A stretch of DNA of 34,638 nt. Origin: Ga0077555 sp031367895. GTDB taxonomy: Bacteria > Pseudomonadota > Alphaproteobacteria > Rhizobiales > Hyphomicrobiaceae. Within the stretch, counting starts at the first letter, position 1, and each line of letters opens with the position of its first letter. This document shows, piece after piece, positions 23,724-32,221 of the stretch. The stretch is taken from assembly GCA_031367895.1 (NCBI GenBank), contig JANLQP010000321.1, positions 1 through 34,638 of the forward strand, read 5' to 3'. Under the pieces are notes generated by a model. It was not told the origin of the DNA. It did no database searches and saw only the letters and a list, made by a program, of their open reading frames with translations. Made by a program: the position numbers and the translations under genes.

Positions 23724-25553
23724 ATGACCGACAATAAGGACGGCCCGAACTCGGGTTCTGACCGGGGTGCGGCGGACAGCGCCAAGAAACGCCCATTCGC
23801 GACCATCGACCTGAAGGCGACCGAAGTGCGTGTGACCGCGACCGGCGGCAGCGACACCGTCGGCTCGTCGACCACATCGACGCAGACCGCGACCGCCGAA
23901 AAAATCGTCGCCGCGACCCGTGGCACCCAGAAGAGCGCTGATGCGACGGCAACGGTTGCCGGACCCGTCAAGGCGACGGCCGAAACCAAGCGGGACGGCG
24001 CCGGACCGTCGCCGGACGCTGGAAAACGCCCAGTCGGCGATCCGATCGAGCTCGGCACCAAGGCAGCAATGGATGCCGGCCACGCCGCACCGGGCGTCGC
24101 CGCAAACGCACGACCACCGGCATCGCCACACCCCAGAGGCGGCTTGATCTCCCACCTCGGCGCCGGTTTGATCGGCGGCACGCTCGCGATGCTTGGCTTG
24201 CCGTTCGTCGCGCCGCTTCTCGGCCTCGATACGCAGCGTCCCTCCACGAGTGCGGTTTCAGGGCTTCCGCCCGACCATGTCGGCCGCCTGACCGCCCTCG
24301 AAAAGCAGATCCGAGACCGGCTTGCCGCACCACTCCCTTCTGCCGGTCCAGCAAAACTATCCAACGAGGACGCCACCCGCCTCGACGAAATGACCAAGCA
24401 ATTCGGCACCCTCGCGGATCAGCAAAGCAAACTCGCGGCCGAGAACGCGACACTGCGCGAGGAAATCGCCAAGCAGACGGCGTTCGCCAACGCCGGTGAC
24501 CGCCTCGTCAAGATCGAAGAGCAGCTCAACGGCATGGTCGCCGCCGCCACCGCCGATCCGAAGAACGCCGGCCGCCTGCCGCAGCTCGCCCAGCTGACCG
24601 GCCAGGTCGCCGACCTGAAGAATGCCGTCGAAACCCGCCTCATTGCCATGCGCCGTGACATGGTCCAGGAGATCGATGCCCGCGTCGCCGCCGGCACTGA
24701 AGCCGCCCAAGCCGCCAGCCAGGGCACCAAGCGCCTGGACACGGAGGTCGCCGGCCTGCGCTCCGACGCTGGCCGCCTGACCCAACGTGTCGATCAAATC
24801 AAGGCCACGACTGACAGCTTCGAGCTGGCTCAGAAGGCCACGCAGGAAGCCGCGAACACCTTCAAGACCGATGTCGACGAACGCTTGAAGGCAACAGCGC
24901 GCCCGGCCGACGTCGCCATGGCCGTGGCGCCGGTCGCTGCCAAGGTCACCGCCTTGGAACAAAGCGTCCAGACCGTCATGCGCGCCGAGGAAGACCGCCG
25001 CTCCAATGCCGAGCGCATCGTGCTCTCGCTCGAGCTCGGCAACCTGAAGCGCGCCATGGATCGCGGCCAGAAGTATACAAACGAACTTGCCGAGGTGAAA
25101 CGCAACGCCGGCGGCCGTATCTCGTTCGAGGCGCTGGAGCGCTACCAGAACCAGGGCGTACCGACACTGGTCGAGCTGTCGCGCGCCTTCCGCCCGCTCG
25201 CCAACGCCATCCTCGACGCCGAGTCTGATGCCACCGACGGCTCCGTCGTCGATCGCCTCCTCACCGGCGCCAAGAACGTCGTGCGCGTGCGCAAGACCTC
25301 GCATTCGCCCGATGATGCATCGCCTGAAGCGACCGTATCGCGCATCGAAACGGCGCTGAAGGAATCGCGCCTGACCGACGTCATGGCCGAGGCGAAGAAG
25401 TTGCCGCCGAAATCAGCCGTCCCCGCGAAGGAGTGGCTCGCCCATATTGAAGCCCGGCATGCCGTTGAAGCGGCGCTCACCGGCATCGATGCCGCGCTCA
25501 AGTCTTCGCTCGGTGCCGGCCCTGGCGCCGATGACAAGAAGGGGAACAAGTAA
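23724..25553 (+). CDS. bacterial Mic60/mitofilin homologue (COG4223)
   Basis: A 609-residue protein with the architecture of alphaproteobacterial Mic60: a Pro/Ala/Thr-rich cytoplasmic region (1-137), one membrane segment (about 141-168, GGLISHLGAGLIGGTLAMLG), a long predicted coiled coil in the periplasm (about 185-430), and a C-terminal mitofilin signature region (about 440-600: LSLELGNLKRAMDRGQKY, FEALERYQNQGVPTLVEL, VSRIETALKE, EWLAHIEARHAVEAAL). Mic60 shapes intracytoplasmic membranes and envelope contacts in alphaproteobacteria, and its position between hemD and hemY is the known arrangement. The stop overlaps the hemY ATG by one base. The first 130 residues are of low complexity. Confidence 0.87.
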   Translation: MTDNKDGPNSGSDRGAADSAKKRPFATIDLKATEVRVTATGGSDTVGSSTTSTQTATAEKIVAATRGTQKSADATATVAGPVKATAETKRDGAGPSPDAGKRPVGDPIELGTKAAMDAGHAAPGVAANARPPASPHPRGGLISHLGAGLIGGTLAMLGLPFVAPLLGLDTQRPSTSAVSGLPPDHVGRLTALEKQIRDRLAAPLPSAGPAKLSNEDATRLDEMTKQFGTLADQQSKLAAENATLREEIAKQTAFANAGDRLVKIEEQLNGMVAAATADPKNAGRLPQLAQLTGQVADLKNAVETRLIAMRRDMVQEIDARVAAGTEAAQAASQGTKRLDTEVAGLRSDAGRLTQRVDQIKATTDSFELAQKATQEAANTFKTDVDERLKATARPADVAMAVAPVAAKVTALEQSVQTVMRAEEDRRSNAERIVLSLELGNLKRAMDRGQKYTNELAEVKRNAGGRISFEALERYQNQGVPTLVELSRAFRPLANAILDAESDATDGSVVDRLLTGAKNVVRVRKTSHSPDDASPEATVSRIETALKESRLTDVMAEAKKLPPKSAVPAKEWLAHIEARHAVEAALTGIDAALKSSLGAGPGADDKKGNK

Positions 25554-27358
25554 TGTTTCGCCTCGTCCTCTTTCTCATTGGTTCGATCGTCGCCGCAGCC
25601 GCCCTCTCGTGGTTGGCCGACCGGCCAGGCTCCCTGGTCCTCAACTGGGAAGGTTACGACATCGAGACCAGCGTCTTCCGTGCGGTCGTGCTGTTGGCCT
25701 TCCTGGTTGGCCTCGCCATCTTTCTCTGGTCGATTGCCCGCCAGATCTGGACGAGCCCGGCAGCCGTCGGTCAGTTCTTCAATCGCCGCCGCCAGGAGCG
25801 CGGCCTCGAGGCGCTGTCGAGCGGCATGATCGCCATCGGCGCCGGTGACCGGACGCTCGCGCGTCAATACGCGATCCAGGCGCAAAAAGCGCTGCCGAAC
25901 GAGCCACTGACACACCTGCTGCGCGCCCAGACAGCGCAACTCGTCGGCGATCGCGCCACCTCGCGGCGCATTTTCGAGGCGATGCTCGCCTCACCCGACA
26001 CCGAGCAGTTGGGGCTCCGCGGCCTCTTCCTCGAAGCCGAGCGCGAAGGCGAGCGTGAGGCCGCGCGCCAGTTCGCCGAGCGCGCGTTACAACTCAATCC
26101 CAAGCTCACCTGGCCGTTCGACGCCCTGTTCCACCTGCAATGCAAGGCCTCCAATTGGGCGAGCGCACTCGAAACGCTGGCCATTGGCCGCAAGCACGGC
26201 CAGCTCGATAAGCCCGATGCCGACCGCCGCCGTGCGGTGCTGCTGACCGCCCAGGCTCAGGCTATCGAAGACGAGAATGGCCAGAAGGCATTGGATCTGG
26301 CACTCGAGGCGCATACCCTCGCGCCCGACCTCGTCCCCGCCGCCGCCATCGCCGGCCGCCAACTCGCCTCGCGCGGCAGCACACCGAAGGCCGCCCGCGT
26401 TATCGAGAAAACCTGGAAACGCGCTCCGCATCCGGACCTCTCGGTGGTCTATGCCTTCGCCAGGCCCGGCGACAGCCCGCGGGATCGCCTGGAGCGCATC
26501 AAGCGCCTCGCCCGCTCGACCCCCCATTCCAGCGAAGGCCCGATCGCGGTTGCAACCGCTGCCGTCGAGGCCCGCAACTGGAGCGAAGCGCGCGAAGCTC
26601 TGACACCATTGCACCACGCCGGCATCTCGGCCCGCGTCTGCACGTTGATGGCGCGCATTGAAGGCGGCGAGAAGCAAAACGCCGGCGCCGTGCGCGAGTG
26701 GCTGGCCCGCGCCGTGCATGCTCCACGCGATCCCGCCTGGACCGCCGACGGTGTCATCGCCGATTCCTGGGCACCGATCTCTCCGGTCACTGGCGCGTTG
26801 GATGCCTTCCAGTGGAAAGTACCGCTCGAAGCGGCCATCGGCAATGAAACGCCGCAAGGCCTGGAACAGCTGACGGAGTTCGCCGGTCTCGGCGCTCCCA
26901 CGGAGGCAGTGACAGCGCCCGTCCACCCGGCAACCATCCGATCGACAGGCCCAGGCAAGCCCGTCGGCACCCAGCCGACACGCGTTTCGCCGGCGAAGGG
27001 CATCGATGATTTTGAGATCGAGACCGCTCCAAAGACGATCACACGGTCGCCCGCCGCCAACAGTGAAGCCTCGATTTCCGTCGAAATAGTCGAAGCGAAA
27101 CCAATGCGGGGCGTCGACGTTAAGCCGGCGATCGTCCAAGCGCGGCCCGCCGCGCCCGTGCACGCAAAACCTGTTGTACTGCCAGCAAATGGCACCACGA
27201 ACACGAGCAAGTCCGACCAGCCAAAAGCCCCGCCTGCAAAAGCGAAGCCCTACGTTCCCCCACCTGCGCCGGATGACCCGGGCCCGGATGAACCCGACGA
27301 CATCCTGAAGCCGCGTCATGACTACGTCGCAACGCCTTCGAAGCGCACCACGTACTGA
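25553..27358 (+). CDS. hemY: HemY-like TPR membrane protein
   Basis: A 601-residue protein. The N-terminal HemY domain has two membrane segments (about 5-20 and 43-65) flanking WLADRPGSLVLNWEGYDIETS, the family hallmark. Residues about 85-400 are TPR-like helical repeats (GLEALSSGMIAIGAGDRTLARQYA, QFAERALQLNPKLTWPF, ALDLALEAHTLAPDL). A WTADGVIADSWAPISPVTGALDAFQWK block completes the HemY domain. The last 180 residues are Pro/Ala/Lys-rich and probably disordered. This is not protoporphyrinogen oxidase, which shares the name in other bacteria. TAATG overlap couples it to Mic60. A 15-bp hairpin ends the row. Confidence 0.88.
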   Translation: MFRLVLFLIGSIVAAAALSWLADRPGSLVLNWEGYDIETSVFRAVVLLAFLVGLAIFLWSIARQIWTSPAAVGQFFNRRRQERGLEALSSGMIAIGAGDRTLARQYAIQAQKALPNEPLTHLLRAQTAQLVGDRATSRRIFEAMLASPDTEQLGLRGLFLEAEREGEREAARQFAERALQLNPKLTWPFDALFHLQCKASNWASALETLAIGRKHGQLDKPDADRRRAVLLTAQAQAIEDENGQKALDLALEAHTLAPDLVPAAAIAGRQLASRGSTPKAARVIEKTWKRAPHPDLSVVYAFARPGDSPRDRLERIKRLARSTPHSSEGPIAVATAAVEARNWSEAREALTPLHHAGISARVCTLMARIEGGEKQNAGAVREWLARAVHAPRDPAWTADGVIADSWAPISPVTGALDAFQWKVPLEAAIGNETPQGLEQLTEFAGLGAPTEAVTAPVHPATIRSTGPGKPVGTQPTRVSPAKGIDDFEIETAPKTITRSPAANSEASISVEIVEAKPMRGVDVKPAIVQARPAAPVHAKPVVLPANGTTNTSKSDQPKAPPAKAKPYVPPPAPDDPGPDEPDDILKPRHDYVATPSKRTTY

Positions 27359-27389
27359 ACGGCCCGAACGCAATCCGACCCGCGAAATC

Positions 27390-27421
27390 GAGCGGGGCAA
27401 GTCGCACGACTTGCCCCGCTC
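27390..27421. terminator. 15-bp hairpin between convergent hemY and the ARPP-1 gene
   Basis: GAGCGGGGCAAGTCG (27390-27404) and CGACTTGCCCCGCTC (27407-27421) are perfect inverses around CA. It lies 31 bp past the hemY stop and 3 bp from the stop of the leftward gene. There is no long T-run, but TCGTT on one side and GATTT on the other suit a bidirectional terminator. Confidence 0.65.
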
Positions 27422-27424
27422 TCG

Positions 27425-28384
27425 TTACTGCGCGAAGTACGAACGGTGCACCCACGCGCCATCCGGCCGGAGCGACTCGAGGAACGCGAAGCTCTTGCCG
27501 AGCCGCTGGCGGAGCCATGAGCCGAGCGGCAGCGGATGCCGCGTTTCATTACCAAGCTCGATCTGCCGCAGCATTTCCTCCACGGCGTCTTGTGACGCCG
27601 CCTGCCCCATCGCCTGGGGACTGATACGCAGTGCCTCGGTCACACTGGCATTGAGGTTCTTGTCCCACATCTTGTCGAACAATCCGCCCCACGGATAGAT
27701 CTCACCGGTACGCACCGCACCATTGATCGCAAAGACCGTTCCGGTGATCGATTGATCACCACGCCCATTCCGCGTCAGCAGATCGAGATAAGCGCCGCGT
27801 GCTTCCTGCACCTGCGCCTGCTCCATCGACAGATCGAGGCTTGTCGGCGACGCAACCGAGCGAACATCTGAGCGGAGGTTGGCGGCGAGACCGGACTGCG
27901 TGCGTCGCACCTCGTCCCAGACGTCACCCTGCATGCCGGCATAGTTCTGGTTTGAAAAATGCTTCGCTTCCGGGCTGAAGCTCATCGCAGCCCTGCGCAG
28001 GGCCATTTTTGCCCTTGGCGAGAAAAACGCGTGCAGCGAACTCGTGAACCGCCCTTGATCTTCGAAGCCGCGCCGCCCCCAACGTCCACTCTCGACGCAG
28101 TATGCGGCAATCGGCACGCGGCCGGACTTGGCCGGCACCACCATGCTGACGCCGAGAACGCGATCCTGCCGCCCGCCCTTCACCAGATCGCCGGCCTGCA
28201 CGAACACGTCGGCACGGCCGGCGTTCTCGATCGAAAGCTCATGGATGTTGCCGGTCTCGTTGATGCGGAGCGACTTGTCGAGCAGCCCCTCCTTCAAGGT
28301 CAACGGCACCGCCCCGCCACGGGACTCGTCATGCAGGAAAAACACTGACAGGTGATTATGCTCGAATGGACCAGTAATTCGCAT
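27425..28384 (-). CDS. ARPP-1/DUF6569 family protein
   Basis: A 319-residue protein resembling the ARPP-1 (DUF6569) family. Shared features are the start of the domain PFEHNHLSVFFLHD, LTLKEGLLDKSLRINETGNIHELSIEN, VFVQAGDLVKGGRQDRVLGVSMVVPAKSGRVPIAAYCVESGRW (read in parts) and SFSPEAKHFSNQNYAG. The family is thought to bind a ligand through its conserved GDLVKGGRQDR loop, but no reaction is established. No signal peptide or membrane segment is seen with ATG 28384, which has AAAGGA five bases upstream. It converges on hemY and is followed upstream by a 270-bp gap to the crotonase-like gene. Confidence 0.75.
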   Translation of the reverse strand: MRITGPFEHNHLSVFFLHDESRGGAVPLTLKEGLLDKSLRINETGNIHELSIENAGRADVFVQAGDLVKGGRQDRVLGVSMVVPAKSGRVPIAAYCVESGRWGRRGFEDQGRFTSSLHAFFSPRAKMALRRAAMSFSPEAKHFSNQNYAGMQGDVWDEVRRTQSGLAANLRSDVRSVASPTSLDLSMEQAQVQEARGAYLDLLTRNGRGDQSITGTVFAINGAVRTGEIYPWGGLFDKMWDKNLNASVTEALRISPQAMGQAASQDAVEEMLRQIELGNETRHPLPLGSWLRQRLGKSFAFLESLRPDGAWVHRSYFAQ

Positions 28385-28654
28385 GGGGATCCTTTTCGTC
28401 GCCGGATATCCGGGCGCACCCTCAGCGCATCCCACCGGCCATCCCCACTCCGCTTGGCCAGCGGAATCCCTTTGGCACGAACGTTTCCGTTCGCGGCCCA
28501 GCCGTCCGCGCGATCCTCTACAGGTTGCTATGCCCGCCGGACCAGCGTCCGTCGGTTTTTACGATGTGGTGATGCAACTCGCCCTTTTTCAAGACCCGTC
28601 GACACGTTGCAATGCAACTCGATCCGGATTTCCCTGCATCCTGAATTCCCCATC
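28385..28654. other. 270-bp non-coding gap
   Basis: Between two leftward genes. It holds a short inverted pair CGAACG/CGTTCG around TTTC (28479-28494) and two partly repeated stretches rich in GTTGCAATGC-type sequence (28536-28625). No ribosome site with a credible open frame is seen. The promoter of the ARPP-1 gene is presumably here. Confidence 0.45.
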
Positions 28655-29548
28655 CTACTGCCCAGCGTCCTCGGCCTCGTCGTCGAGCCGCACCATCCCA
28701 TCGCCGAAGGGCGCGTCACGGCGCTTGAAAGCCTTCGACAACCCTTCCTCGCGCGCAACTTTGGCGAAGTCCTTTGCAGCCGCCGACTGATGCGAACGTG
28801 CGTCCGTCTCCGCGGAGAACCGCTGCAGCGTGCGCGTGCCCATCAGCTCCATGCCCATGTTCACGATGCGCTTGTTGGCAGCCAGCATGTCCGCATCGAT
28901 CATCGCCATCCGGCCGGCAAGTGCGCCCACCTCGGCCTTCAGCTTCTCCGGCGCCACCGCCTTCAGCACCAGCCCGATCTTCGCTGCATCGCGCCCGGAA
29001 ACGATATCGCCCGTCAGCAACATGCGCTTGGCCCACTGCGGCCCGACGTTATGCAGCCACATGTGCATCGGCGGCGTTCCCATCGCGCGCGTTGCGGGAA
29101 AGCCGATTCGCGCATCCCGCGCTGCAAGCACCATGTCGCATGAGAGGGCCAGATCCGTGCCGCCGGCGACGCAGTTGCCGTGCACCGCAGCGATCACCGG
29201 CTTGTGCATGTCGAAGATCGTCATGATGTCGGACTGGTTGCGCTCCAGCCGCCACGTATCGTCGGCAATCGAGACCGAGCCCGGTTGGCGATAGAGATCG
29301 GCATCAAAGTCCGTGCTCGGCGACGGACCTGAAACATCGTACCCGGCACAGAAGTCCTTGCCGGCGCCCATCAGCACCACGACGCGCACGGCACGTAGAT
29401 CGTCTGCCTCCAGCAGCGCCTCACGCATCTCACGCAGCAACGCCCGGTTCAGCGCGTTGCGCTTTTCCGGCCGGTTGAGCGTGATCCACGCCACGGCATC
29501 CTGCACCTCGAACGTCAGATACTCCGTGCTCTTCAGCCATTTCCGCAT
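28655..29548 (-). CDS. crotonase-fold (enoyl-CoA hydratase/isomerase) protein with altered active site
   Basis: A 297-residue crotonase-superfamily protein. ITLNRPEKRNALN, FCAGYDVSG (first oxyanion strand) and HKPVIAAVHGNCVAGGTDLALSCDM (second oxyanion, read in parts) define the family, so the CoA-thioester fold is clear. Both glutamates of classical enoyl-CoA hydratase are missing: D132 stands in GGTDLAL where GG-E-LA is usual, and A152 stands in IGFPAT where the PE pair is usual. A hydratase reaction is therefore doubtful; isomerase, hydrolase or dehalogenase-like chemistry is possible. The C-terminus (270-297) is charged and long. The start at 29548 has GAGG eight bases upstream; it is divergent from the TPR gene. 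Confidence 0.85.
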   Translation of the reverse strand: MRKWLKSTEYLTFEVQDAVAWITLNRPEKRNALNRALLREMREALLEADDLRAVRVVVLMGAGKDFCAGYDVSGPSPSTDFDADLYRQPGSVSIADDTWRLERNQSDIMTIFDMHKPVIAAVHGNCVAGGTDLALSCDMVLAARDARIGFPATRAMGTPPMHMWLHNVGPQWAKRMLLTGDIVSGRDAAKIGLVLKAVAPEKLKAEVGALAGRMAMIDADMLAANKRIVNMGMELMGTRTLQRFSAETDARSHQSAAAKDFAKVAREEGLSKAFKRRDAPFGDGMVRLDDEAEDAGQ

Positions 29549-29724
29549 TGATCAATCCTCGCAAGTACGCCCTGTCGGCAAGAGAATTACATTCCCCATC
29601 GTGGCGTTGCTGCGCATCGAGCACAAGCGTTGTCGAGCAACCGAAAGCTCCCGGCCTCGACGACCCCTGCACCCGCATGCCAGGATCAAACGTCTTCGCA
29701 GCATGTCATGACCAGGGGTGCCCG

Positions 29725-31011
29725 ATGCTCAAGGACCGCTACGGCAACGATCTCACCACATCCTCCACCGCCGCACGCGACGCCTACATCGATGGCGTCG
29801 ATCGCTTGCTGTCTGCCAGCGCCGGTACCGAGACTGCTTTCAAGCAGGCCATCGCCGCGGATGACGGTTTTGCCCTCGCGCACATTGCGCTCGCCCGCAC
29901 GCTGCAGGTGCAGGGCCGTGGACCCGAGGTTAAAGCTCCGCTCGCACGCGCGAAAGACCTCGCATCTATCACCACGCCACGTGAACAGAGCCACATCGCC
30001 ATCTTCACGAAGATCCTCGAAGGTCAAGGCGCCACCGCCCTCGAAGCCACACGCGAGCACGTCAAAACCTGGCCGCGCGACGCCATGGCACTCGCACCCT
30101 CGACCAGCGTTTTCGGCCTGATCGGCTTTTCCGGCAAGACCGGCCGCGAGCTTGACCAGCTTGCCCTGCTTGAACCACTTGGCATCCACTATGGCGACGA
30201 CTGGTGGTACCGGACCGTCCTCGCCTTCGCCGAGATCGAGCTGCAACGCCTGAAGCCGGGCCTGCGCAACATCGAGCACGCGTTGACCGTCTTCCCGCGC
30301 AACGCCCACGCCGCGCACATCCGCGCCCACCTCTACTATGAGGCTGGCGAGCGCGAAGCCGGCCTCGCGTTCCTCACCGACTGGGCCAAGGACTATCCGC
30401 GCGAAGGCCAGATCCACTGTCACGTCAATTGGCACGTGGCCCTCTGGAACATGGAGACCGGCCGCCGCGATCAAGCCTGGCAGGTCTATCGCACAGCGAT
30501 GCAACCGGGTGCTGCTTGGGGTCCGCAACTGAATGTTCTCACCGACTGCGCCTCGTTCCTGTTCCGCGCCGAGATCGCCGGTGAGCCGCGCCGCGCCGAA
30601 CTCTGGCGCGACCTCGCTGAGTATGCCGCCACGTGGTTTCCGAACTCCGGCGTCGCCTTCGCCGACGTTCACAGCGCGCTTGCCTTCGCCATGGCCGGCG
30701 ACGGCGAAGCCCTCGCCAAGATCACCGAGAGCCCAAAGGGCGCGGCGGCCGACGTCATCGCCCCGGTCGCGCGCGGCTTCGGCGCTTACGCCAAGGGCGA
30801 CTGGACCGGCGCCATCAGCGAGCTTTCGCCTGTCCTCGCCACCCACGAACGCGTCGGCGGCAGCCGCGCCCAGCGCGATCTTCTCGAGTACGCGGTCGTT
30901 GGCGCCATGCTCCGCGCCGGCCATCCGGACGCCGCCCGGCGTCAAATCACCACCCGTCGGCCTCAGAATGCCAGCGGCGGCTTCCCGATAGCGGGTTTGG
31001 TGGCGCAATAG
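29725..31011 (+). CDS. tetratricopeptide-repeat protein (TTC38-like)
   Basis: A 428-residue helical-repeat protein resembling tetratricopeptide repeat protein 38 (TTC38) and its bacterial relatives. The marks are AARDAYIDGVDRLLSA at the start, FALAHIALARTL, REQSHIAIFTKILEG, YYEAGEREAGLAFLTDW, and HCHVNWHVALWNMETGR near residue 240, which is the most characteristic block. No catalytic domain, signal peptide or membrane segment is visible. Function is not established; protein-protein scaffolding is generic. ATG 29725 matches the family start and has AGGGGTG upstream; the open frame extends 59 codons further but without similarity and overlaps the promoter region of the crotonase gene. Confidence 0.83.
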   Translation: MLKDRYGNDLTTSSTAARDAYIDGVDRLLSASAGTETAFKQAIAADDGFALAHIALARTLQVQGRGPEVKAPLARAKDLASITTPREQSHIAIFTKILEGQGATALEATREHVKTWPRDAMALAPSTSVFGLIGFSGKTGRELDQLALLEPLGIHYGDDWWYRTVLAFAEIELQRLKPGLRNIEHALTVFPRNAHAAHIRAHLYYEAGEREAGLAFLTDWAKDYPREGQIHCHVNWHVALWNMETGRRDQAWQVYRTAMQPGAAWGPQLNVLTDCASFLFRAEIAGEPRRAELWRDLAEYAATWFPNSGVAFADVHSALAFAMAGDGEALAKITESPKGAAADVIAPVARGFGAYAKGDWTGAISELSPVLATHERVGGSRAQRDLLEYAVVGAMLRAGHPDAARRQITTRRPQNASGGFPIAGLVAQ

Positions 31012-31046
31012 GCCTGGTTGCGGAGTGGGCGACCGAAGCGCCCTGC
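31011..31046. repeat. GAA-bulge hairpin repeat, single copy after the TPR gene
   Basis: GGTTGC (31016-31021), loop GGAGTGG, GCGACC and an unpaired GAA then GCGCC follow the TAG stop of the TPR gene directly. The inner stem pairs with one G-T wobble; the outer pairing GGC/GCC is partial. It is a slightly degraded member of the family seen at 10305-10340 and 23512-23705. Confidence 0.6.
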
Positions 31047-31189
31047 AAAGTGCCGTATTGCGCCACCTTCTCGCGTTTCGGCCCGTTTCGGCCTCCACCT
31101 TTGAACCCTCCCCGTTTCTGTGCCATCAAGTCGGTCGGTCGGACATCCCAGTCGACGACGACGAGTAAGAAACCGCCGGGAGAATACGC

Positions 31190-32149
31190 ATGCTCAGGAC
31201 AATCGCCGCCGTCGCCGTCGCGGCCGTCATCGCCTGGCCCTGTGCCGTCTTCGCGCAAAGCAAGGTGACCAAAATTCTGGTCGCGTTCCCGCCGGGTGGC
31301 CCGGTCGACATCGTCGCACGGTTGATCGCCGAACCGATGTCGAAAGAGCTCGGCAATTCCGTGATCGTCGAGAACAAGCCCGGCGGTAACACCATCATTG
31401 CGGCTGAAGCCATCGCCCGCGCGCCGACGGATGGCTCACTGATCATGCTGTCCAGCATGACGACGATCGTACTCAATGCCACGCTCTACGACAAACTGCC
31501 CTACGACCCGCTCGGCGACTTTGCCCACATCTCGCTCATCGCCTCTAGTCCGACGATCCTCGTGTTGCATCCGAGCAATCCAGCGAACGATGCCGTTGCC
31601 TTCGGCGCTGCCGCCAAGACTGCCGATCCGCCCCTGCCGATTGCGTCGGCCGGTATCGGCAGCACCACACACATTGCGCTCGAGCTGTTCGCTGATGCGG
31701 TAGGTGCCAAGGTCCAGCACGTCCCTTACAAGGGCGCAGCGCCGGCGCTCCAGGACGTGATCGCTAATCAGGTGCCCGCGTTCTTCGGCGACCTGCCGGG
31801 ATTGATCGGGCATGTGCGTGGCGGCAAACTTAAGGCGGTCGGCGTGCTCGCGAAGAACGAGCATCCGCAGTTACCGGGCGTCAAGACGATGGCAGCGCAA
31901 GGCATGCCAGGCGTCGAAATGGAGAATTGGTACGGCCTGATCGCGCCGGCGAAGACATCCGCCGACATCATCGCCAGACTGAACAATGCGGCTCATGTCG
32001 CACTTGCCGATCCGGTGGTAAAATCCAAGCTTTTGGATCTCGGCGCCAACATCATCCCGTCGACGCCCGAAGAAATGACCAAGCACCAGAAATTCGACCT
32101 CGAGCGCTACGGCGCCATCATCAAGGCAAAGAATATCAAGGTCGACTGA
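31190..32149 (+). CDS. tripartite tricarboxylate transporter substrate-binding protein (Bug family), 2
   Basis: A 319-residue Bug-type receptor with a Sec signal peptide (MLRTIAAVAVAAVIAW, cleavage likely after VFA). The mature part begins KVTKILVAFPPGGPVDIVARL and has VENKPGGNTIIAAEAIA, LPYDPLGDFAHISL, GSTTHIALELFADAVG, HVPYKGAAPALQDVIANQV and SADIIARLNNA. It differs clearly from the receptor at 20595-21581, so the two are not a recent duplication. GGGAG lies eight bases before the ATG. The molybdenum hydroxylase begins 72 bp downstream on the same strand, so the receptor may supply its substrate or share its regulation, which is inference. Confidence 0.9.
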   Translation: MLRTIAAVAVAAVIAWPCAVFAQSKVTKILVAFPPGGPVDIVARLIAEPMSKELGNSVIVENKPGGNTIIAAEAIARAPTDGSLIMLSSMTTIVLNATLYDKLPYDPLGDFAHISLIASSPTILVLHPSNPANDAVAFGAAAKTADPPLPIASAGIGSTTHIALELFADAVGAKVQHVPYKGAAPALQDVIANQVPAFFGDLPGLIGHVRGGKLKAVGVLAKNEHPQLPGVKTMAAQGMPGVEMENWYGLIAPAKTSADIIARLNNAAHVALADPVVKSKLLDLGANIIPSTPEEMTKHQKFDLERYGAIIKAKNIKVD

Positions 32150-32221
32150 GGGCTCGCGGCGGTGTCGGACTCAGGGGTCTGCCACCGAACGCAATGTAAT
32201 TTCCAGCATCCGGAGACAAGC

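Noticed and set aside
23252..24409. 385-codon leftward open frame over the tandem array and the Mic60 gene
   Set aside because: The repeated peptide around LPTSQPG is only the reverse translation of the 40-bp units, and the rest is antisense to Mic60.
25553..27358. Protoporphyrinogen oxidase, from the gene name hemY
   Set aside because: There is no FAD-binding motif; the protein has the two-membrane-segment HemY domain followed by TPR-like helices.
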